Shown: positions 25,927 through 34,507 of the stretch, piece after piece
How the letters are laid out: the number at the start of each line of letters is the position of its first letter
How positions within the stretch are numbered: position 1 is the first letter of the stretch
Origin: Streptomyces lavendofoliae
Lineage (GTDB): Bacteria; Actinomycetota; Actinomycetes; Streptomycetales; Streptomycetaceae
DNA: 64,000 nucleotides
Direction of reading: 5' to 3'
NCBI RefSeq assembly: GCF_014649735.1
Contig: NZ_BMTP01000011.1
Location: 205,798 to 269,797 of the forward strand
The notes under the pieces: model-generated
What the model was told of the DNA's origin: nothing
The model's input: the letters and a program-made list of their open reading frames with translations, nothing else
Database searches by the model: none
Made by a program: the position numbers and the translations under genes

Positions 25927-27273
25927 ATGTTCCAAGGCACCATCCCCGGCCCTATGCGGTCCATCGTCTACGAAACGGCCGCGACCTGGCCCACCCGGCA
26001 CGGGCTGTGGATCCCGTGCGCAGGCAACTTCACCATCGAACGCAGTGTGGCCGGCCTCGGCTTTCCCCTGCACAGCAGCGACGTCTCCATCTACTCCAGC
26101 GCGATCGGCCATTGGCTGTCCGGCCGACCCTGCGGGGTGCGGCTGCGAGAGGAGGCCGCCGACCTGGCCTGGATGAGGGAAAGCCTGGACGATGCGGCCG
26201 GGACGGTCGCCACACTGATGCTGAGCACCCGATTCCTGCCCTCCAGGGCCAAAGCCCTCGTCGGCCACCGCTGGCACCAGAGAGTCGTCGAAGCCTACCG
26301 GCAGCAATGGCAACGCCTCCATGCACACACGGTGACACGGCTGAACAGGATGACACTGCGCCTGGACAGCTACCACGCCCAGGACATACGCGCCTGGCTC
26401 ACGCGCGTCCCACCCACCGCCCCGGTCTGCTCCTTCCCCCCGTTCTACAGCGGCGGGTACGAAACGCTGTACGCTCCGCTGGAGGCCGCCTTCACCTGGG
26501 ACGCCCCCACCTACACCCTCCTGGACCAGACGGCCATCACCCACGTGCTGGACACCATCACCGACCGGCCGCACTGGCTGACCGCCACTATGCACGAAGT
26601 CCCGGAACTGAAAGCCCACCTGCGCGCCACGATCAAAGCATCGCCCCGTGCCGCACCGTTCTACGTCTACGCCGCGGCCCGCAGCCGCATCGTGGCACCC
26701 CGCCAATCCCTGCAGCCCGTTTCCGCCCCCCGCCTGTCGAACGGCGTGCTGACCGGCGACCTCAGTCTGGCCATCCTCACCTCCCCGCAATTCAACGCAC
26801 TGCGCTCGCAGTACCTCAACCCGAACATTCCGCCCGGCCAGGCGCTGCTGGCAGTCGCGGTCCGCGACGCCGGCCGGATCATCGGCGTCTTCGCCTTCAA
26901 CCGACCGAAGTTCGACCCCCACACCGCCTACCTGATCACCGACTTCCCCGTCGCACCCACCCGCTACAGGCGCCTGGCCAAGCTCATCCTGCTCGCCGCG
27001 ACCAGCCGCGAGGCCCAGCTCCTCATGCAGCGCTCACTGAGCTGTCGCATCACCGCCCTGGCCACAACCGCCTTCACCCAGCGCCCCGTGAGCATGAAAT
27101 ACCGCGGGCTGTTCCACCTGGCCGCCCGCACCGCCAGCACCGATCCCACCTGGCGCTACCAGCTCCACTACACCCGCACCATCGGCGACCACACCCTGGC
27201 CGACAGCTGGACCACCTGGTCCGCAAGGTGGGCAGCCCCCTCCCGAACACCGCGCAAGGAGGCCTCCCAGTGA
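25927..27273 (+). CDS. putative DNA-modification protein: methylase-like N-terminus plus Mom/GNAT-like C-terminus
   Basis: 448 residues. GLWIPCAGNFTIERSVAG (about 26-43) resembles the SAM-binding motif I of D12-class adenine methylases (PFxGxG). CSFPPFYSGGYETLY (about 166-180) resembles catalytic motif IV (DPPY/NPPF). The C-terminal third (about 310-440: RDAGRIIGVFAFNRPKF, PTRYRRLAKLILLAATSREA, TTAFTQRPVSMKYRGLFHL) resembles acetyltransferase-fold Mom proteins, which hypermodify adenine in phage DNA. I recall similar two-part proteins annotated as putative antirestriction methylases. The motifs are degenerate (no Asp before PPF), so activity is uncertain. It is the first gene of a tightly coupled operon with a ParB-like and a small-terminase-like gene. 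Confidence 0.65.
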   Translation: MFQGTIPGPMRSIVYETAATWPTRHGLWIPCAGNFTIERSVAGLGFPLHSSDVSIYSSAIGHWLSGRPCGVRLREEAADLAWMRESLDDAAGTVATLMLSTRFLPSRAKALVGHRWHQRVVEAYRQQWQRLHAHTVTRLNRMTLRLDSYHAQDIRAWLTRVPPTAPVCSFPPFYSGGYETLYAPLEAAFTWDAPTYTLLDQTAITHVLDTITDRPHWLTATMHEVPELKAHLRATIKASPRAAPFYVYAAARSRIVAPRQSLQPVSAPRLSNGVLTGDLSLAILTSPQFNALRSQYLNPNIPPGQALLAVAVRDAGRIIGVFAFNRPKFDPHTAYLITDFPVAPTRYRRLAKLILLAATSREAQLLMQRSLSCRITALATTAFTQRPVSMKYRGLFHLAARTASTDPTWRYQLHYTRTIGDHTLADSWTTWSARWAAPSRTPRKEASQ

Positions 27274-28205
27274 CCACGCCCCTCACCCCCCGCTACGTCG
27301 AAGGCAACCCCCGCGACCTCACTCTGCTGGACATCAATGCCCGGTTCATGACACACGAGCAGTACACACGGCTCGTAACCAACGTGCGTGCCGACGGGGC
27401 ACTGACCTCCACCCCACTGGTCTGGCACGACCTCACCAGCGGCCGACGGATCGTGCTGTCGGGCAACCACCGCACAAAGGCGGCGATCGACGCCGGACTG
27501 CCGCGTATCGGCTGGCTCGAGATCGACCAACCTCTCACCCGGCAACGACAGATCGCCCTTCAACTCGCCCACAACGCGATCACCGGACAAGACGACCCCG
27601 CGACGCTGCGGGAGCTCTTCGATGAACTGCAGAACCTCACCGCCCGCCACTACAGCGGCTTGGACGACAAAACCCTGCGCCTATTGGACACCGTCAGCGT
27701 GGAGAGCCTGACCGAGGCGGACCTGGACTACACCAGCATCCAGGTGCTGTTCCTGCCACCCGAACGCACCGCCGCCGAAAAAGCCCTCATGGCCGCCACG
27801 GCCATCGCTGCCGCAGACGCCCGCTGGCTGGCCGGCACCGCCCAGTACGAACCACTCCTGGACGCCCTGCAGACAGCCACCTCGGCATACAACGTCAGGA
27901 ACACCGCCACCGCCCTCGCCCTGGTACTGGCCGTCTTCGAAGCACACCTGGAGGACCTGCGCGAAGGCTGGTACGACTCGCAGACCCACGAAGCGCGACA
28001 CCACGGGAGCGTGCCGATCGAATCACTCCTCGGCACACGCACCATGCCCGCACCCATCGCAGCCGTGGTCGCCAGAGCCCTGGACAAGGCCGAAAGCACC
28101 GGAGATATCGCCCCCGGTGAAAACTGGCGCGTCCTGGAGCGGTGGGCGGCAAGCTACCTCACCCACCAGACACACCCCCACGGACACCAGGAGACCGACC
28201 GATGA
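27270..28205 (+). CDS. ParB N-terminal-domain protein
   Basis: 311 residues from a GTG that overlaps the previous stop by 4 nt. The first 100 residues form a ParB/sulfiredoxin-like domain: LTLLDINARFMTHEQYTRLV, TPLVWHDLTSGRRIVLSGNH, then RTKAAIDAGL (box II GxHRxxAA-like). The rest is helical, without the central HTH of true plasmid-partition ParB. Stand-alone ParB domains of this kind are common in phages next to DNA-modification or packaging genes and may act as CTP-switch or nuclease-like DNA-binding modules. Its neighbours support a role in DNA modification or packaging rather than segregation. Confidence 0.8.
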   Translation: MTTPLTPRYVEGNPRDLTLLDINARFMTHEQYTRLVTNVRADGALTSTPLVWHDLTSGRRIVLSGNHRTKAAIDAGLPRIGWLEIDQPLTRQRQIALQLAHNAITGQDDPATLRELFDELQNLTARHYSGLDDKTLRLLDTVSVESLTEADLDYTSIQVLFLPPERTAAEKALMAATAIAAADARWLAGTAQYEPLLDALQTATSAYNVRNTATALALVLAVFEAHLEDLREGWYDSQTHEARHHGSVPIESLLGTRTMPAPIAAVVARALDKAESTGDIAPGENWRVLERWAASYLTHQTHPHGHQETDR

Positions 28206-28705
28206 CTGCTGCACAGCCCTGGGAACCCCAGCCTGACGAATCAGCACCTGCCTTCGAGGCGTTCACCATCTACCGCGATCTCGGCCCCCTGCGTTCAGCC
28301 ACCAAAACCGCCCGGCAACTGGGGAAATCACCGAGCCTCATGCAACGCTGGGCCATCCGTCACACCTGGTCCACCCGGGCCAGGGCCTGGGACACCGAAC
28401 AGGACCGGCTGTGGCGGCAGCAACAGAACACCACACGCCGCGACATGGCACGCCGCCACGCCCGCATCGCCGTAGCCGTGCAGGCCAAGGTAGTGGCACG
28501 ACTCCAGGCTCTGGATCCTCAAGAGCTGTCCCCCCACGAGCTGATGCGATGGCTCAACACCGCAGTAAGCATCGAACGCCACGCCTACGCCATCGGCGGA
28601 CCCCAAGCCCGCGACAGCGGGCCGATCGACACCCACGGCCGGGATCTCAACCAGGCCATCCGGGGCGAACTCACCACCAGTAATGATCGCGACGACGGAC
28701 TGTAG
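28202..28705 (+). CDS. helix-turn-helix protein resembling a small terminase subunit
   Basis: 167 residues; its ATG overlaps the ParB-gene stop by 4 nt. The N-terminal half has FEAFTIYRDLGPLRSATKTA and RQLGKSPSLMQRWAIRHTWS, then TRARAWD. This is the layout of phage small-terminase or terminase-associated HTH proteins (a helix-turn-helix followed by W..R...WD). A long amphipathic helix (about 75-110) could mediate oligomerisation. No large terminase ATPase follows, so if this is a packaging module it is incomplete. Confidence 0.7.
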   Translation: MTAAQPWEPQPDESAPAFEAFTIYRDLGPLRSATKTARQLGKSPSLMQRWAIRHTWSTRARAWDTEQDRLWRQQQNTTRRDMARRHARIAVAVQAKVVARLQALDPQELSPHELMRWLNTAVSIERHAYAIGGPQARDSGPIDTHGRDLNQAIRGELTTSNDRDDGL

Positions 28706-28800
28706 ACCACCGACACACCGATAGGTTCTCGAGAGTCCCCGGGGGCCCATCGCACGCAGTGCTAGCAGCGGACAACAACGTCTTCCCGCCCGCCTGGTGA

Positions 28801-29250
28801 GGCGGCCGTACGGAGCCGCTGCTGGACGCCGACCCGGCGATCAGTGCCGCCGGGGTCGTCGACGCGCTCGGCGTCCACCGCAACACGGCGCAGGACGCCC
28901 TGACCCGCCTGCGGGCCGAGCGCATCGCCGACGTCCTGCGGGACGACGCCACCGGCACGCTGACGGCCCGCAAGGCGGCCGAGAGGCTCGGTTCCCCGGG
29001 CGGGCAGGTACGCCGCGCGGTCACCCTCGCTCAGACCATCCTGCGCGGCCGGCGCGCGGTGTTCTACCTCGCCTCCGTCGCCCGCGCACTGCACCAGGCA
29101 GGGTGGAACATCACCGGCACCCCGTCGGACGTCCAGCACCCGAGCCCCCAGGAGTGCACGGCCGTGGTCGTCCTCGACGTGGAGGGCGCGCCGGCCTCGG
29201 CCGCACCTGCGTATCTGTCGACAACCGGCACGCCCCCTAAGCTCCCCTGA
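28801..29250 (+). pseudogene. 5'-truncated protein with helix-turn-helix
   Basis: The frame opens directly after an in-frame TGA with no start codon and reads EPLLDADPAISAAGVVDALG, VHRNTAQDALTRLRAERIAD (a winged-helix-like element), then QVRRAVTLAQTILRGRRAVF and YLASVARALHQAGWNITGTP to a stop at 29250. It looks like the C-terminal 145 residues of an element-encoded DNA-binding protein. A GTG at 29056 could start only the last 64 residues. Confidence 0.45.
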
Positions 29251-29471
29251 CGGGCAATGAATTCCACTTCCTAGCCGAATTGGTCGTGACCTGGTTCATA
29301 GGGGTTCGAAAACAGTCACTCAGTTTGTTCTTTATCTACCAAGATCCACTCTGGACGCGGGCCGCCAGGAGAGCGCCGGGTGTTCCGTCAAACCCACATG
29401 AGTGAAACAAGGCATCAGGAACCCACGGCAGTGGCAGACTCGGTGCGTCAGCACTTTGTGGGAAGGGCGTC

Positions 29472-29660
29472 ATGCGTCGAATCATCACCGTCTTCCTTGG
29501 CTTTCTTGCGCTTCTCGGTGTCCTCGCGTCACCAGCCAACGCTGTCCCGGACCCAGTGGCAACCATCGACTGTGCCGTTCAAGACGTTACGGGTCTCGTT
29601 GACCTGGCCGGTCTGGGAGTGCCCCAAGAAGTTCCGGCCACGGGCTGCCTCGCTCCCTGA
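29472..29660 (+). CDS. small secreted peptide
   Basis: 62 residues with a clean Sec signal peptide (MRRIITVFLGFLALLGVLAS, predicted cut after PANA). The mature part is about 38 residues, acidic, with two Cys (VATIDCAVQ and ATGCLAP) that could form one disulfide. The ATG has GGGAAGGG about 7 nt upstream. I do not recognise a family with known function. It resembles the size class of chaplin-like or signalling peptides but lacks chaplin motifs. It stands alone between element debris and a broken transposase. Confidence 0.65.
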   Translation: MRRIITVFLGFLALLGVLASPANAVPDPVATIDCAVQDVTGLVDLAGLGVPQEVPATGCLAP

Positions 29661-29772
29661 CCTGAGTCTGTTCTTTTATCCCGGTCTCGCATGGCGTTTT
29701 GAACAGAGTTGCTCACCTAGGGGTTTGCCGGACATGGGGGCGGCCTTCGTCTGATCCTGTGCTCCGGCCAAG

Positions 29773-30650
29773 GTGCACGTGACTACGTCGAAGGCCGTGA
29801 GGGCGAGTCTGCTGCCTGATGTTGTGCGGAGGGATGCGTTCGCGGAAGCGTCGCGCTTCCGGGGCGAGTTCTGCGAGTGTCCGACCGCTCGGCGCGATGC
29901 GTTTTTCGAGCTGACGGACGCGGTGCTGTGTGCGGACGGGGCGGAAACTCCCGTGGACTTGACGTTGTTGGTCGAACATCGGTGTGGGCAGGGAGCGATG
30001 TGCGGCGGTCTGAACCACGGCCGGATCGACGTGGATCGGCTGCGGACGGTGCTGGCCGCTTGCCGCGGCCGCGGTTCGACGGCGGGCGCCTGGTCCTGAT
30101 CGTCGATGTGTCGCCGTGGCTTCGCTCGGACGCGCCGTGCTCGGCCGAGCGGCTGTTCTGCCACGTCTACGGCCGCGCGAAGACGGCGTCACGGTTCATC
30201 CCGGGCTGGCCCTACTCCTTCGTCGCCGTCCTGGAGCCGGGCGCCACGTCCTGGACCGCGATCCTGGACGCGGTCCGGCTCGGACCGGTGGACGACGCCA
30301 CCGCAGTCACCGAAGCCGACTTGCGGGGAGTCGTTGAACGGCTCATCGCCGTGGGCCAGTGGCAGGCCGGAGATCCGGACATCGTGATCGTCAGTGATGC
30401 CGGCTACGACGTCACCCGCCTGGCCTGGGTCCTGCGCGATCTGCCGGTCGAGCTGGTCGGCCGGGTCCGCTCCGACCGTGTCATGCGACTGCCGAAGCTG
30501 CCTCGGGTCTACGACCCGAAGGGCGGCCGACCGCCCAAGCGCGCCCGGAATTCCGCTTCGCCAACCCGGAGACGTGGCCCGAGCCCGCGATCACCACGGT
30601 CACCGCAGCCACCAACTACGGCAAGGCCGAGACGCAGGCATGGGATCGGG
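29773..30650 (+). pseudogene. DDE transposase, frameshifted and 3'-truncated
   Basis: Three frames in series encode ASLLPDVVRRDAFAEASRFR, then GGRLVLIVDVSPWLRSDAPC and SAERLFCHVYGRAKTASRFI through IVIVSDAGYDVTRLAWVLRD, then EFRFANPETWPEPAITTVT. This matches a common Streptomyces transposase family (I recall it as IS701/NF041680-like). Shifts occur near 30065 and 30545. Similarity ends at AWDRV near 30650, where a sensor-kinase fragment begins. Confidence 0.75.
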
Positions 30651-30653
30651 TCA

Positions 30654-30817
30654 CCCCCGGACTCGGATCGGCGCCCGAAGACGCCGGCATCCGCGGCACG
30701 CGCGAACGCGCGCTGATCATCGGTGCGGAGCTCCAGATCGGCGCCGGCCCGAGCTGCGGCACCCAGGCCCGTCTGAACGTCACAGGCACCGCTGATCCAG
30801 GGGAGAGCGCCCGATGA
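30654..30817 (+). pseudogene. sensor histidine kinase C-terminal fragment
   Basis: The frame reads AGIRGTRERALIIGAELQIG and GAGPSCGTQARLNV, ending DPGESAR before TGA. This is the last part of the ATPase domain of NarX/DesK-type kinases, where the usual form is GLxGMRERAxxxGGxLxIxSxPGxGTxVxxxxP. Everything upstream has been replaced by the transposase remnant. Its stop overlaps the next ATG. Confidence 0.7.
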
Positions 30818-30900
30818 CCGAACCGGCCCGCATCCTGCTTGCCGACGACCACGCACTGGTCCGCCGCGACGTACGCCTCAACGAACGCTCGACACCCGGT
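30814..30900 (+). pseudogene. LuxR/NarL-type response regulator N-terminal fragment
   Basis: Begins MTEPARILLADDHALVRRDV, the receiver-domain start with the acidic pair ADD. Similarity stops after about 20 residues at a junction with the 3' end of the NmrA-like gene. With the kinase fragment it records a former two-component operon. Confidence 0.7.
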
Positions 30901-30908
30901 CCGGTGTC

Positions 30909-31742
30909 CTACTCGGAGCCGACGCTCCGGAATGTCGCGGCGTGCGCAGTGGCCCACTGCGCGAAACTCCGGGGAGGGTGGCCGGTGACACGCTCTACCG
31001 AAGTCGTCACATCGGCCACTGTGGTGGGCACCGTCGCCCACATGTTCAGCATGAAGTCGATGCCTTCCTCCGGCCACCCCTGAGCCCGCCACAGCTCGCG
31101 TGCCTGCCTGTCTGTCAGGTGCGTGAAATGAATCTCGTGGCCGGTTGCCGCTGCGAGGGCGGCGGTTTTGTCGGCCGGGCTGAGTGCCTGGGGGCCGGTC
31201 AGGACGTAACTGCGGCCGGCATGCCCGCCATTGGTCAGGATGACGCTGACGACGTCCGCGACGTCCTTCTCGTGCACCGAGGCGGTTCGCCGGTCGCCGT
31301 AGGGTTCACGGACCCGCCCCTCGGCGCGGATGGTGTCGCCCCACCCCAAAGTGTTGGACATCAGGTCGATCGGCCAGAGGAATGTCCACTCCAGACTGCT
31401 GCCACGCACCGCCTCGTCCAGCTCCTGCCCGTCGCCGGGTGACATGACCGTGATCCGGCGCACGCCCGCCTCGGCGGCCATCGTCAGGATCTCGCCCCCG
31501 GTCCGCAGCGGTGCGTGGTCCGCCCCCGTGGTGCTCAGCAGATGAAGGGCGTCGACGCCGTCCAGCGCCGCGGCCAGGGATGACGGCTGCTCCAAGTCGC
31601 CTTCCACCAACTCGACACCCGCCGGCGGCCGGGCGACGCCCGCATCGCGGGTCAGCACGCGGACCGTCCGGCCCGTGAGCCGCAACTGTTCCGCAATGTG
31701 ACGGCCCAGATTTCCCGTCCCGCCGGTCACCAGAATCGTCAT
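30909..31742 (-). CDS. NmrA-like NAD(P)-binding protein (atypical SDR)
   Basis: 277 residues from the ATG at 31742 (the frame continues upstream to 31790, but MTILVTGGTGNLGRH is the family start). TGGTGNLG binds NAD(P). VVEGDLEQPSSLAAALDGVD-like spacing, DALHLLST and ITVMSPGD follow the NmrA/QOR2 pattern. The active-site Tyr-x-x-x-Lys of classical SDRs is not evident, as in sensor-type NmrA proteins. It could be a redox-sensing regulator or a quinone or isoflavone-like reductase. It is convergent with the response-regulator fragment; no operon partners. Confidence 0.85.
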   Translation of the reverse strand: MTILVTGGTGNLGRHIAEQLRLTGRTVRVLTRDAGVARPPAGVELVEGDLEQPSSLAAALDGVDALHLLSTTGADHAPLRTGGEILTMAAEAGVRRITVMSPGDGQELDEAVRGSSLEWTFLWPIDLMSNTLGWGDTIRAEGRVREPYGDRRTASVHEKDVADVVSVILTNGGHAGRSYVLTGPQALSPADKTAALAAATGHEIHFTHLTDRQARELWRAQGWPEEGIDFMLNMWATVPTTVADVTTSVERVTGHPPRSFAQWATAHAATFRSVGSE

Positions 31743-32168
31743 TCGGAGTTCCCCTCGCCGAGTTCCGCAGGCATTCCTTCCGAAACGCAACGCTAGGTGG
31801 CATTCAGGTCAGTACGTGACCTATTTCCCGCCCGGGAGGCGGTCGAGGGCGGGACACGGCCTGCCCAGACTTCAGCCCAGGTCGCCCCGGGGATCGCAGA
31901 ACTCGTCAAGAGCCAAGCTCCGGCCGCCCTCACGAACAAGGCGCATCAGGCCTTCCCGGGGCTGCTGGACAGCCCGGGCGGAATGCCGGAGCCGGTGATA
32001 CCAACCCTGCTGCGTACTGGTGGTGACAGGCCGCGTGCCGACCCGGTGACAACCACCCTGCTTCGTCCGGTGCGCGTAGTACTGGTGGGCCTTGTAGGGC
32101 ACGCTCTACTCCTGGAAGCTCGCCGGGTCTCCTAAGATCCCACTTGATCATCGCCCCAAGCGCAATAG
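31743..32168. other. spacer with imperfect repeats, no gene
   Basis: Two similar blocks (around 31998-32030 and 32044-32080) share the phrases ACCAACCCTGCTGCGT and ACCACCCTGCTTCGTC. I see no coding resemblance and no clear element ends. Confidence 0.35.
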
Positions 32169-32204
32169 GCCGAAGGCCCGGTGTGCGCTGCCGGGGCCTT
32201 CGGC
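32169..32204. terminator. hairpin GCCGAAGGCCC / GGGCCTTCGGC
   Basis: 11-bp perfect stem with a 14-base loop, 110 bases beyond the stop of the minus-strand beta-helix gene. Probably its terminator; it may act in both directions. Confidence 0.6.
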
Positions 32205-32314
32205 TCTGCATGGGGAAGGCGTTGCACCCTGGAGTGGCGCTGCTCACCAGGCGACCTTGATCTGACCGCCTAACGGGTGGCGGCCCGCCTCCATACGTGT
32301 CGTGTGCTGGGCGG

Positions 32315-33493
32315 TCAGCCGGTGCAGCCGGTGACGGCCGGGCCGGCACAGTTGCTGGGGGTGTTGTTTTCGACCTTTGCGCTACCGGTGGTTTTCACGC
32401 TGCCGTCGTTGTAGATGCCCCCGCCCTGGTAGGCGGTGTTGCCCGTGACGGCGGCCTGGCCTGACAGCGTGACAGTGCCCGTGTGTGTGCCGCCGTTCGG
32501 GTTGAAGTCGGTGCCGCTGCCGGTGGGCGAGCCCGGAAAGGTGATGCTGGTGTTGTAGATGCCGCCGCCCTTGTGGGCGGTGTTGCCGGTGATACTGGCC
32601 TGGTCTTCCAGGAAGACAGTGCCTCCCTGGTTGTAGATGCCGCCTCCCAGGCCCGTTTCGCCGATCTTGTCGAGTGCGGGGTTGGGCGGGGTGCCAGGCT
32701 TGGCCGTATTGCCGGTGACGGTGGCGGTGTCCTTCATGGTGAGGCTGCCCCTGTGGATGCAGATTCCGCCGCCGAGCCCCCCGCGGTAAATGTCGTGCCT
32801 GCCATTCGGAAGGTATTCACCGTACGAGGTGTTCGCCGTGACCGTCGTGGTGCCCGAGAGCACCACGTGTCCCCGACGAGAGATGCCTACGCCGGCGCCG
32901 CAAGCGTTGCCGCCGCTCCGGCTTGTGTTGTGGTCGATGCGGGAGTCGTGGGCGATGAGTGTGCCGTAGTAGACGTAGATCCCCGCCCCCTCGGAGGAAC
33001 TCGTGTTGCCGGTCACGTGGACGTTGCGCAGGGTGAGGTGCGGGTACTTGTCCTTCGAGCCACCGCCGCCGAGGGTACCCACCCAGATGCCGCCTTCTTT
33101 ACCCCCGCTGACGGTCAGGTCCTGCATCGTGACACGGGCACCTTCGAAGATGCCGATGAACATCTTCCCGGCTGCCCCGGCCCAGCGGATCGTCGCTCCG
33201 TTGCCTTCGATCGTCAGGTCCTTGCCCTTGACCAACAAACCAGGCTGCATGGTCTTGGCCGTGGTCAGGGTGTACGTACATTTCGCGGCCAGCTTCAGAA
33301 GGTGCGGCTTCTCACCCTTGACCCGGGAGGCCGCTGAGAGAAGTGCCTTGGTCTCACAAGGCACCTCTTTAACGACCGGCGTCGGGGCTGCCCCGGAAGC
33401 GGGCGCGGCACCGGAGGGCATCGCTGAGACAAGCAGCACGCCCGCCATACCTGCTACGGCACCCAGTGCACGATTCCTTCGGTTCTTCTTCAT
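32315..33493 (-). CDS. secreted right-handed beta-helix repeat protein
   Basis: 392 residues. Sec signal peptide (MKKNRRNRALGAVAGMAGVL, hydrophobic to about 30). The mature part consists of degenerate parallel beta-helix coils, seen as repeated phrases of the type VTGNT...GGGIYN (for example GAGIYVYYG, LGGGICIHRG, LGGGIYNQGG, KGGGIYNTS, QGGGIYNDG), as in pectate-lyase-fold proteins. No catalytic residues can be assigned, so an adhesin or wall-associated role is as likely as carbohydrate lysis. Four or more Cys (CETK, KCTY, ACGAG, CAGP...CTG) may form disulfides outside the cell. Confidence 0.85.
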   Translation of the reverse strand: MKKNRRNRALGAVAGMAGVLLVSAMPSGAAPASGAAPTPVVKEVPCETKALLSAASRVKGEKPHLLKLAAKCTYTLTTAKTMQPGLLVKGKDLTIEGNGATIRWAGAAGKMFIGIFEGARVTMQDLTVSGGKEGGIWVGTLGGGGSKDKYPHLTLRNVHVTGNTSSSEGAGIYVYYGTLIAHDSRIDHNTSRSGGNACGAGVGISRRGHVVLSGTTTVTANTSYGEYLPNGRHDIYRGGLGGGICIHRGSLTMKDTATVTGNTAKPGTPPNPALDKIGETGLGGGIYNQGGTVFLEDQASITGNTAHKGGGIYNTSITFPGSPTGSGTDFNPNGGTHTGTVTLSGQAAVTGNTAYQGGGIYNDGSVKTTGSAKVENNTPSNCAGPAVTGCTG

Positions 33494-34041
33494 GGTCGGC
33501 TTAACGGCGCATCCTCACGTGAGACACTCCCGTCCGTGAAGCAGCCGGGTGACGGCCTGCGCCAGGGCCACGGTACGGGGCGTTCCATCCATTCAGCTCC
33601 GCCGCACCAGCGGTCGCCGCGCGGCGGGGTGCTCCGGCTGCCGGGCAGGGCCGCCCGTCCGGTGCTGGCCTGACGCCCGCTCTCCCTGGTCCGGCTACTC
33701 AAAACGCGGTTCCAGGTAGCGGGGACGACGGGCGCGAGGGGGCGGCGACCGGGGCAGGCGGCCGGGCGGCCAGCACGTCCCGGCGGCACAGCTCTTCCAG
33801 GTCGGGCAACCCACGATCTGGATGGCGCCCGCTGCTCCCCGGACGGCCCGCCCAGCACACCAGCGGCAGCTTTCAAAACATGGCCTAGGGGGCATGACGG
33901 CCCGAGCGCGGGTACGGTCGCGTGGTTCACGGACTGTTTATTCGCGCAATGTCCGGAGAGCGCTCATCGGTATCCGGACATATCGTCGGGAATGACACGT
34001 TGACAGTGATGAACTCGGAGACCGGTCGGAGGCAGCGGACA
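33494..34041. other. intergenic region, nothing recognised
   Basis: About 550 bases upstream of the beta-helix gene. It should contain that gene's promoter. Frames present are composition artefacts. Confidence 0.4.
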
Positions 34042-34081
34042 GGCCGCCGGCCGCCGGAGGGACTTCCGGCGGCCGGCGGCC
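34042..34081 (-). terminator. very strong hairpin after the SH3b gene
   Basis: 17-bp perfect GC stem (arms 34042-34058 and 34065-34081) with a 6-base loop, 43 bases past the stop of the minus-strand SH3b gene. Confidence 0.75.
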
Positions 34082-34123
34082 CGTTGAAGGGCTGGGGAAC
34101 GGTGTCCTGGGCGCGGGTCCCTG

Positions 34124-34507
34124 TCACTCGCAGGGATAGCTGGTGATGCGGACGGTGTACGCCGAGGCGACCCAGCGGTTGGTGCCCACCTTGCGGAAGC
34201 CGTTGGTGGTGGACGCCGACGCGAGGATCGTGGAGCCGTTGGCGTAGGACCCGACGACCGAGTAGCCGGTGCCGGGACCGCTGCGGATCAGCAGACCGCC
34301 GCTGGCGTTGACCCTGTAGTAGCACTGGGTGGCGAGAACACCGGCCGGCGCGAGCTCCACGGGCGCGCCCGTCGTGCGGGCGGGTGCGGCGGCCTGGGCC
34401 GTGAGACCGCCGCCGAGGAGCGCGGCGGCGGACAGGGCCGCCACGGCCGCCGTGCGGGCGGCGGAGCGACGCGGTGACATGGTGCGGCGTGCTGCTGTGA
34501 CGGTCAT
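34124..34507 (-). CDS. secreted SH3b-domain protein
   Basis: 127 residues. Signal peptide with RRSAARTAAVAALSAAALLG and cleavage near AQA-AP (about residue 40). The remainder is a bacterial SH3 domain: CYYRVNASGGLLIRSGPGTG, YSVVGSYANGSTI, ending VRITSYPCE. The two Cys (CYY and PCE) probably pair. Bacterial SH3 domains bind peptidoglycan or peptides; alone, as here, they are common small exported Streptomyces proteins of unknown role. Start chosen at the longest signal-peptide form; an internal ATG at residue 10 is also possible. Confidence 0.85.
   Translation of the reverse strand: MTVTAARRTMSPRRSAARTAAVAALSAAALLGGGLTAQAAAPARTTGAPVELAPAGVLATQCYYRVNASGGLLIRSGPGTGYSVVGSYANGSTILASASTTNGFRKVGTNRWVASAYTVRITSYPCE

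Noticed and set aside
26007..28205. 732-codon plus-strand frame
   Set aside because: Its first 420 codons are a shifted reading of the methylase/Mom-like gene. Only the part after 27270 is real, and that has its own GTG start as the ParB-domain gene.
27270..28205. Plasmid partition ParB
   Set aside because: No central HTH, no adjacent ParA gene and no parS-like repeats; the neighbours are phage-like.
29290..29330. tRNA-like GGTTCGAA sequence
   Set aside because: No cloverleaf can be drawn around it; similarly for the GGTTCGAAG at about 572. No tRNA gene supported.
30500..32500. Possible CRISPR or regular repeat array (similar phrases around 32000-32080)
   Set aside because: Only two imperfect copies without regular spacers. 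No CRISPR-like array was seen anywhere in the window.
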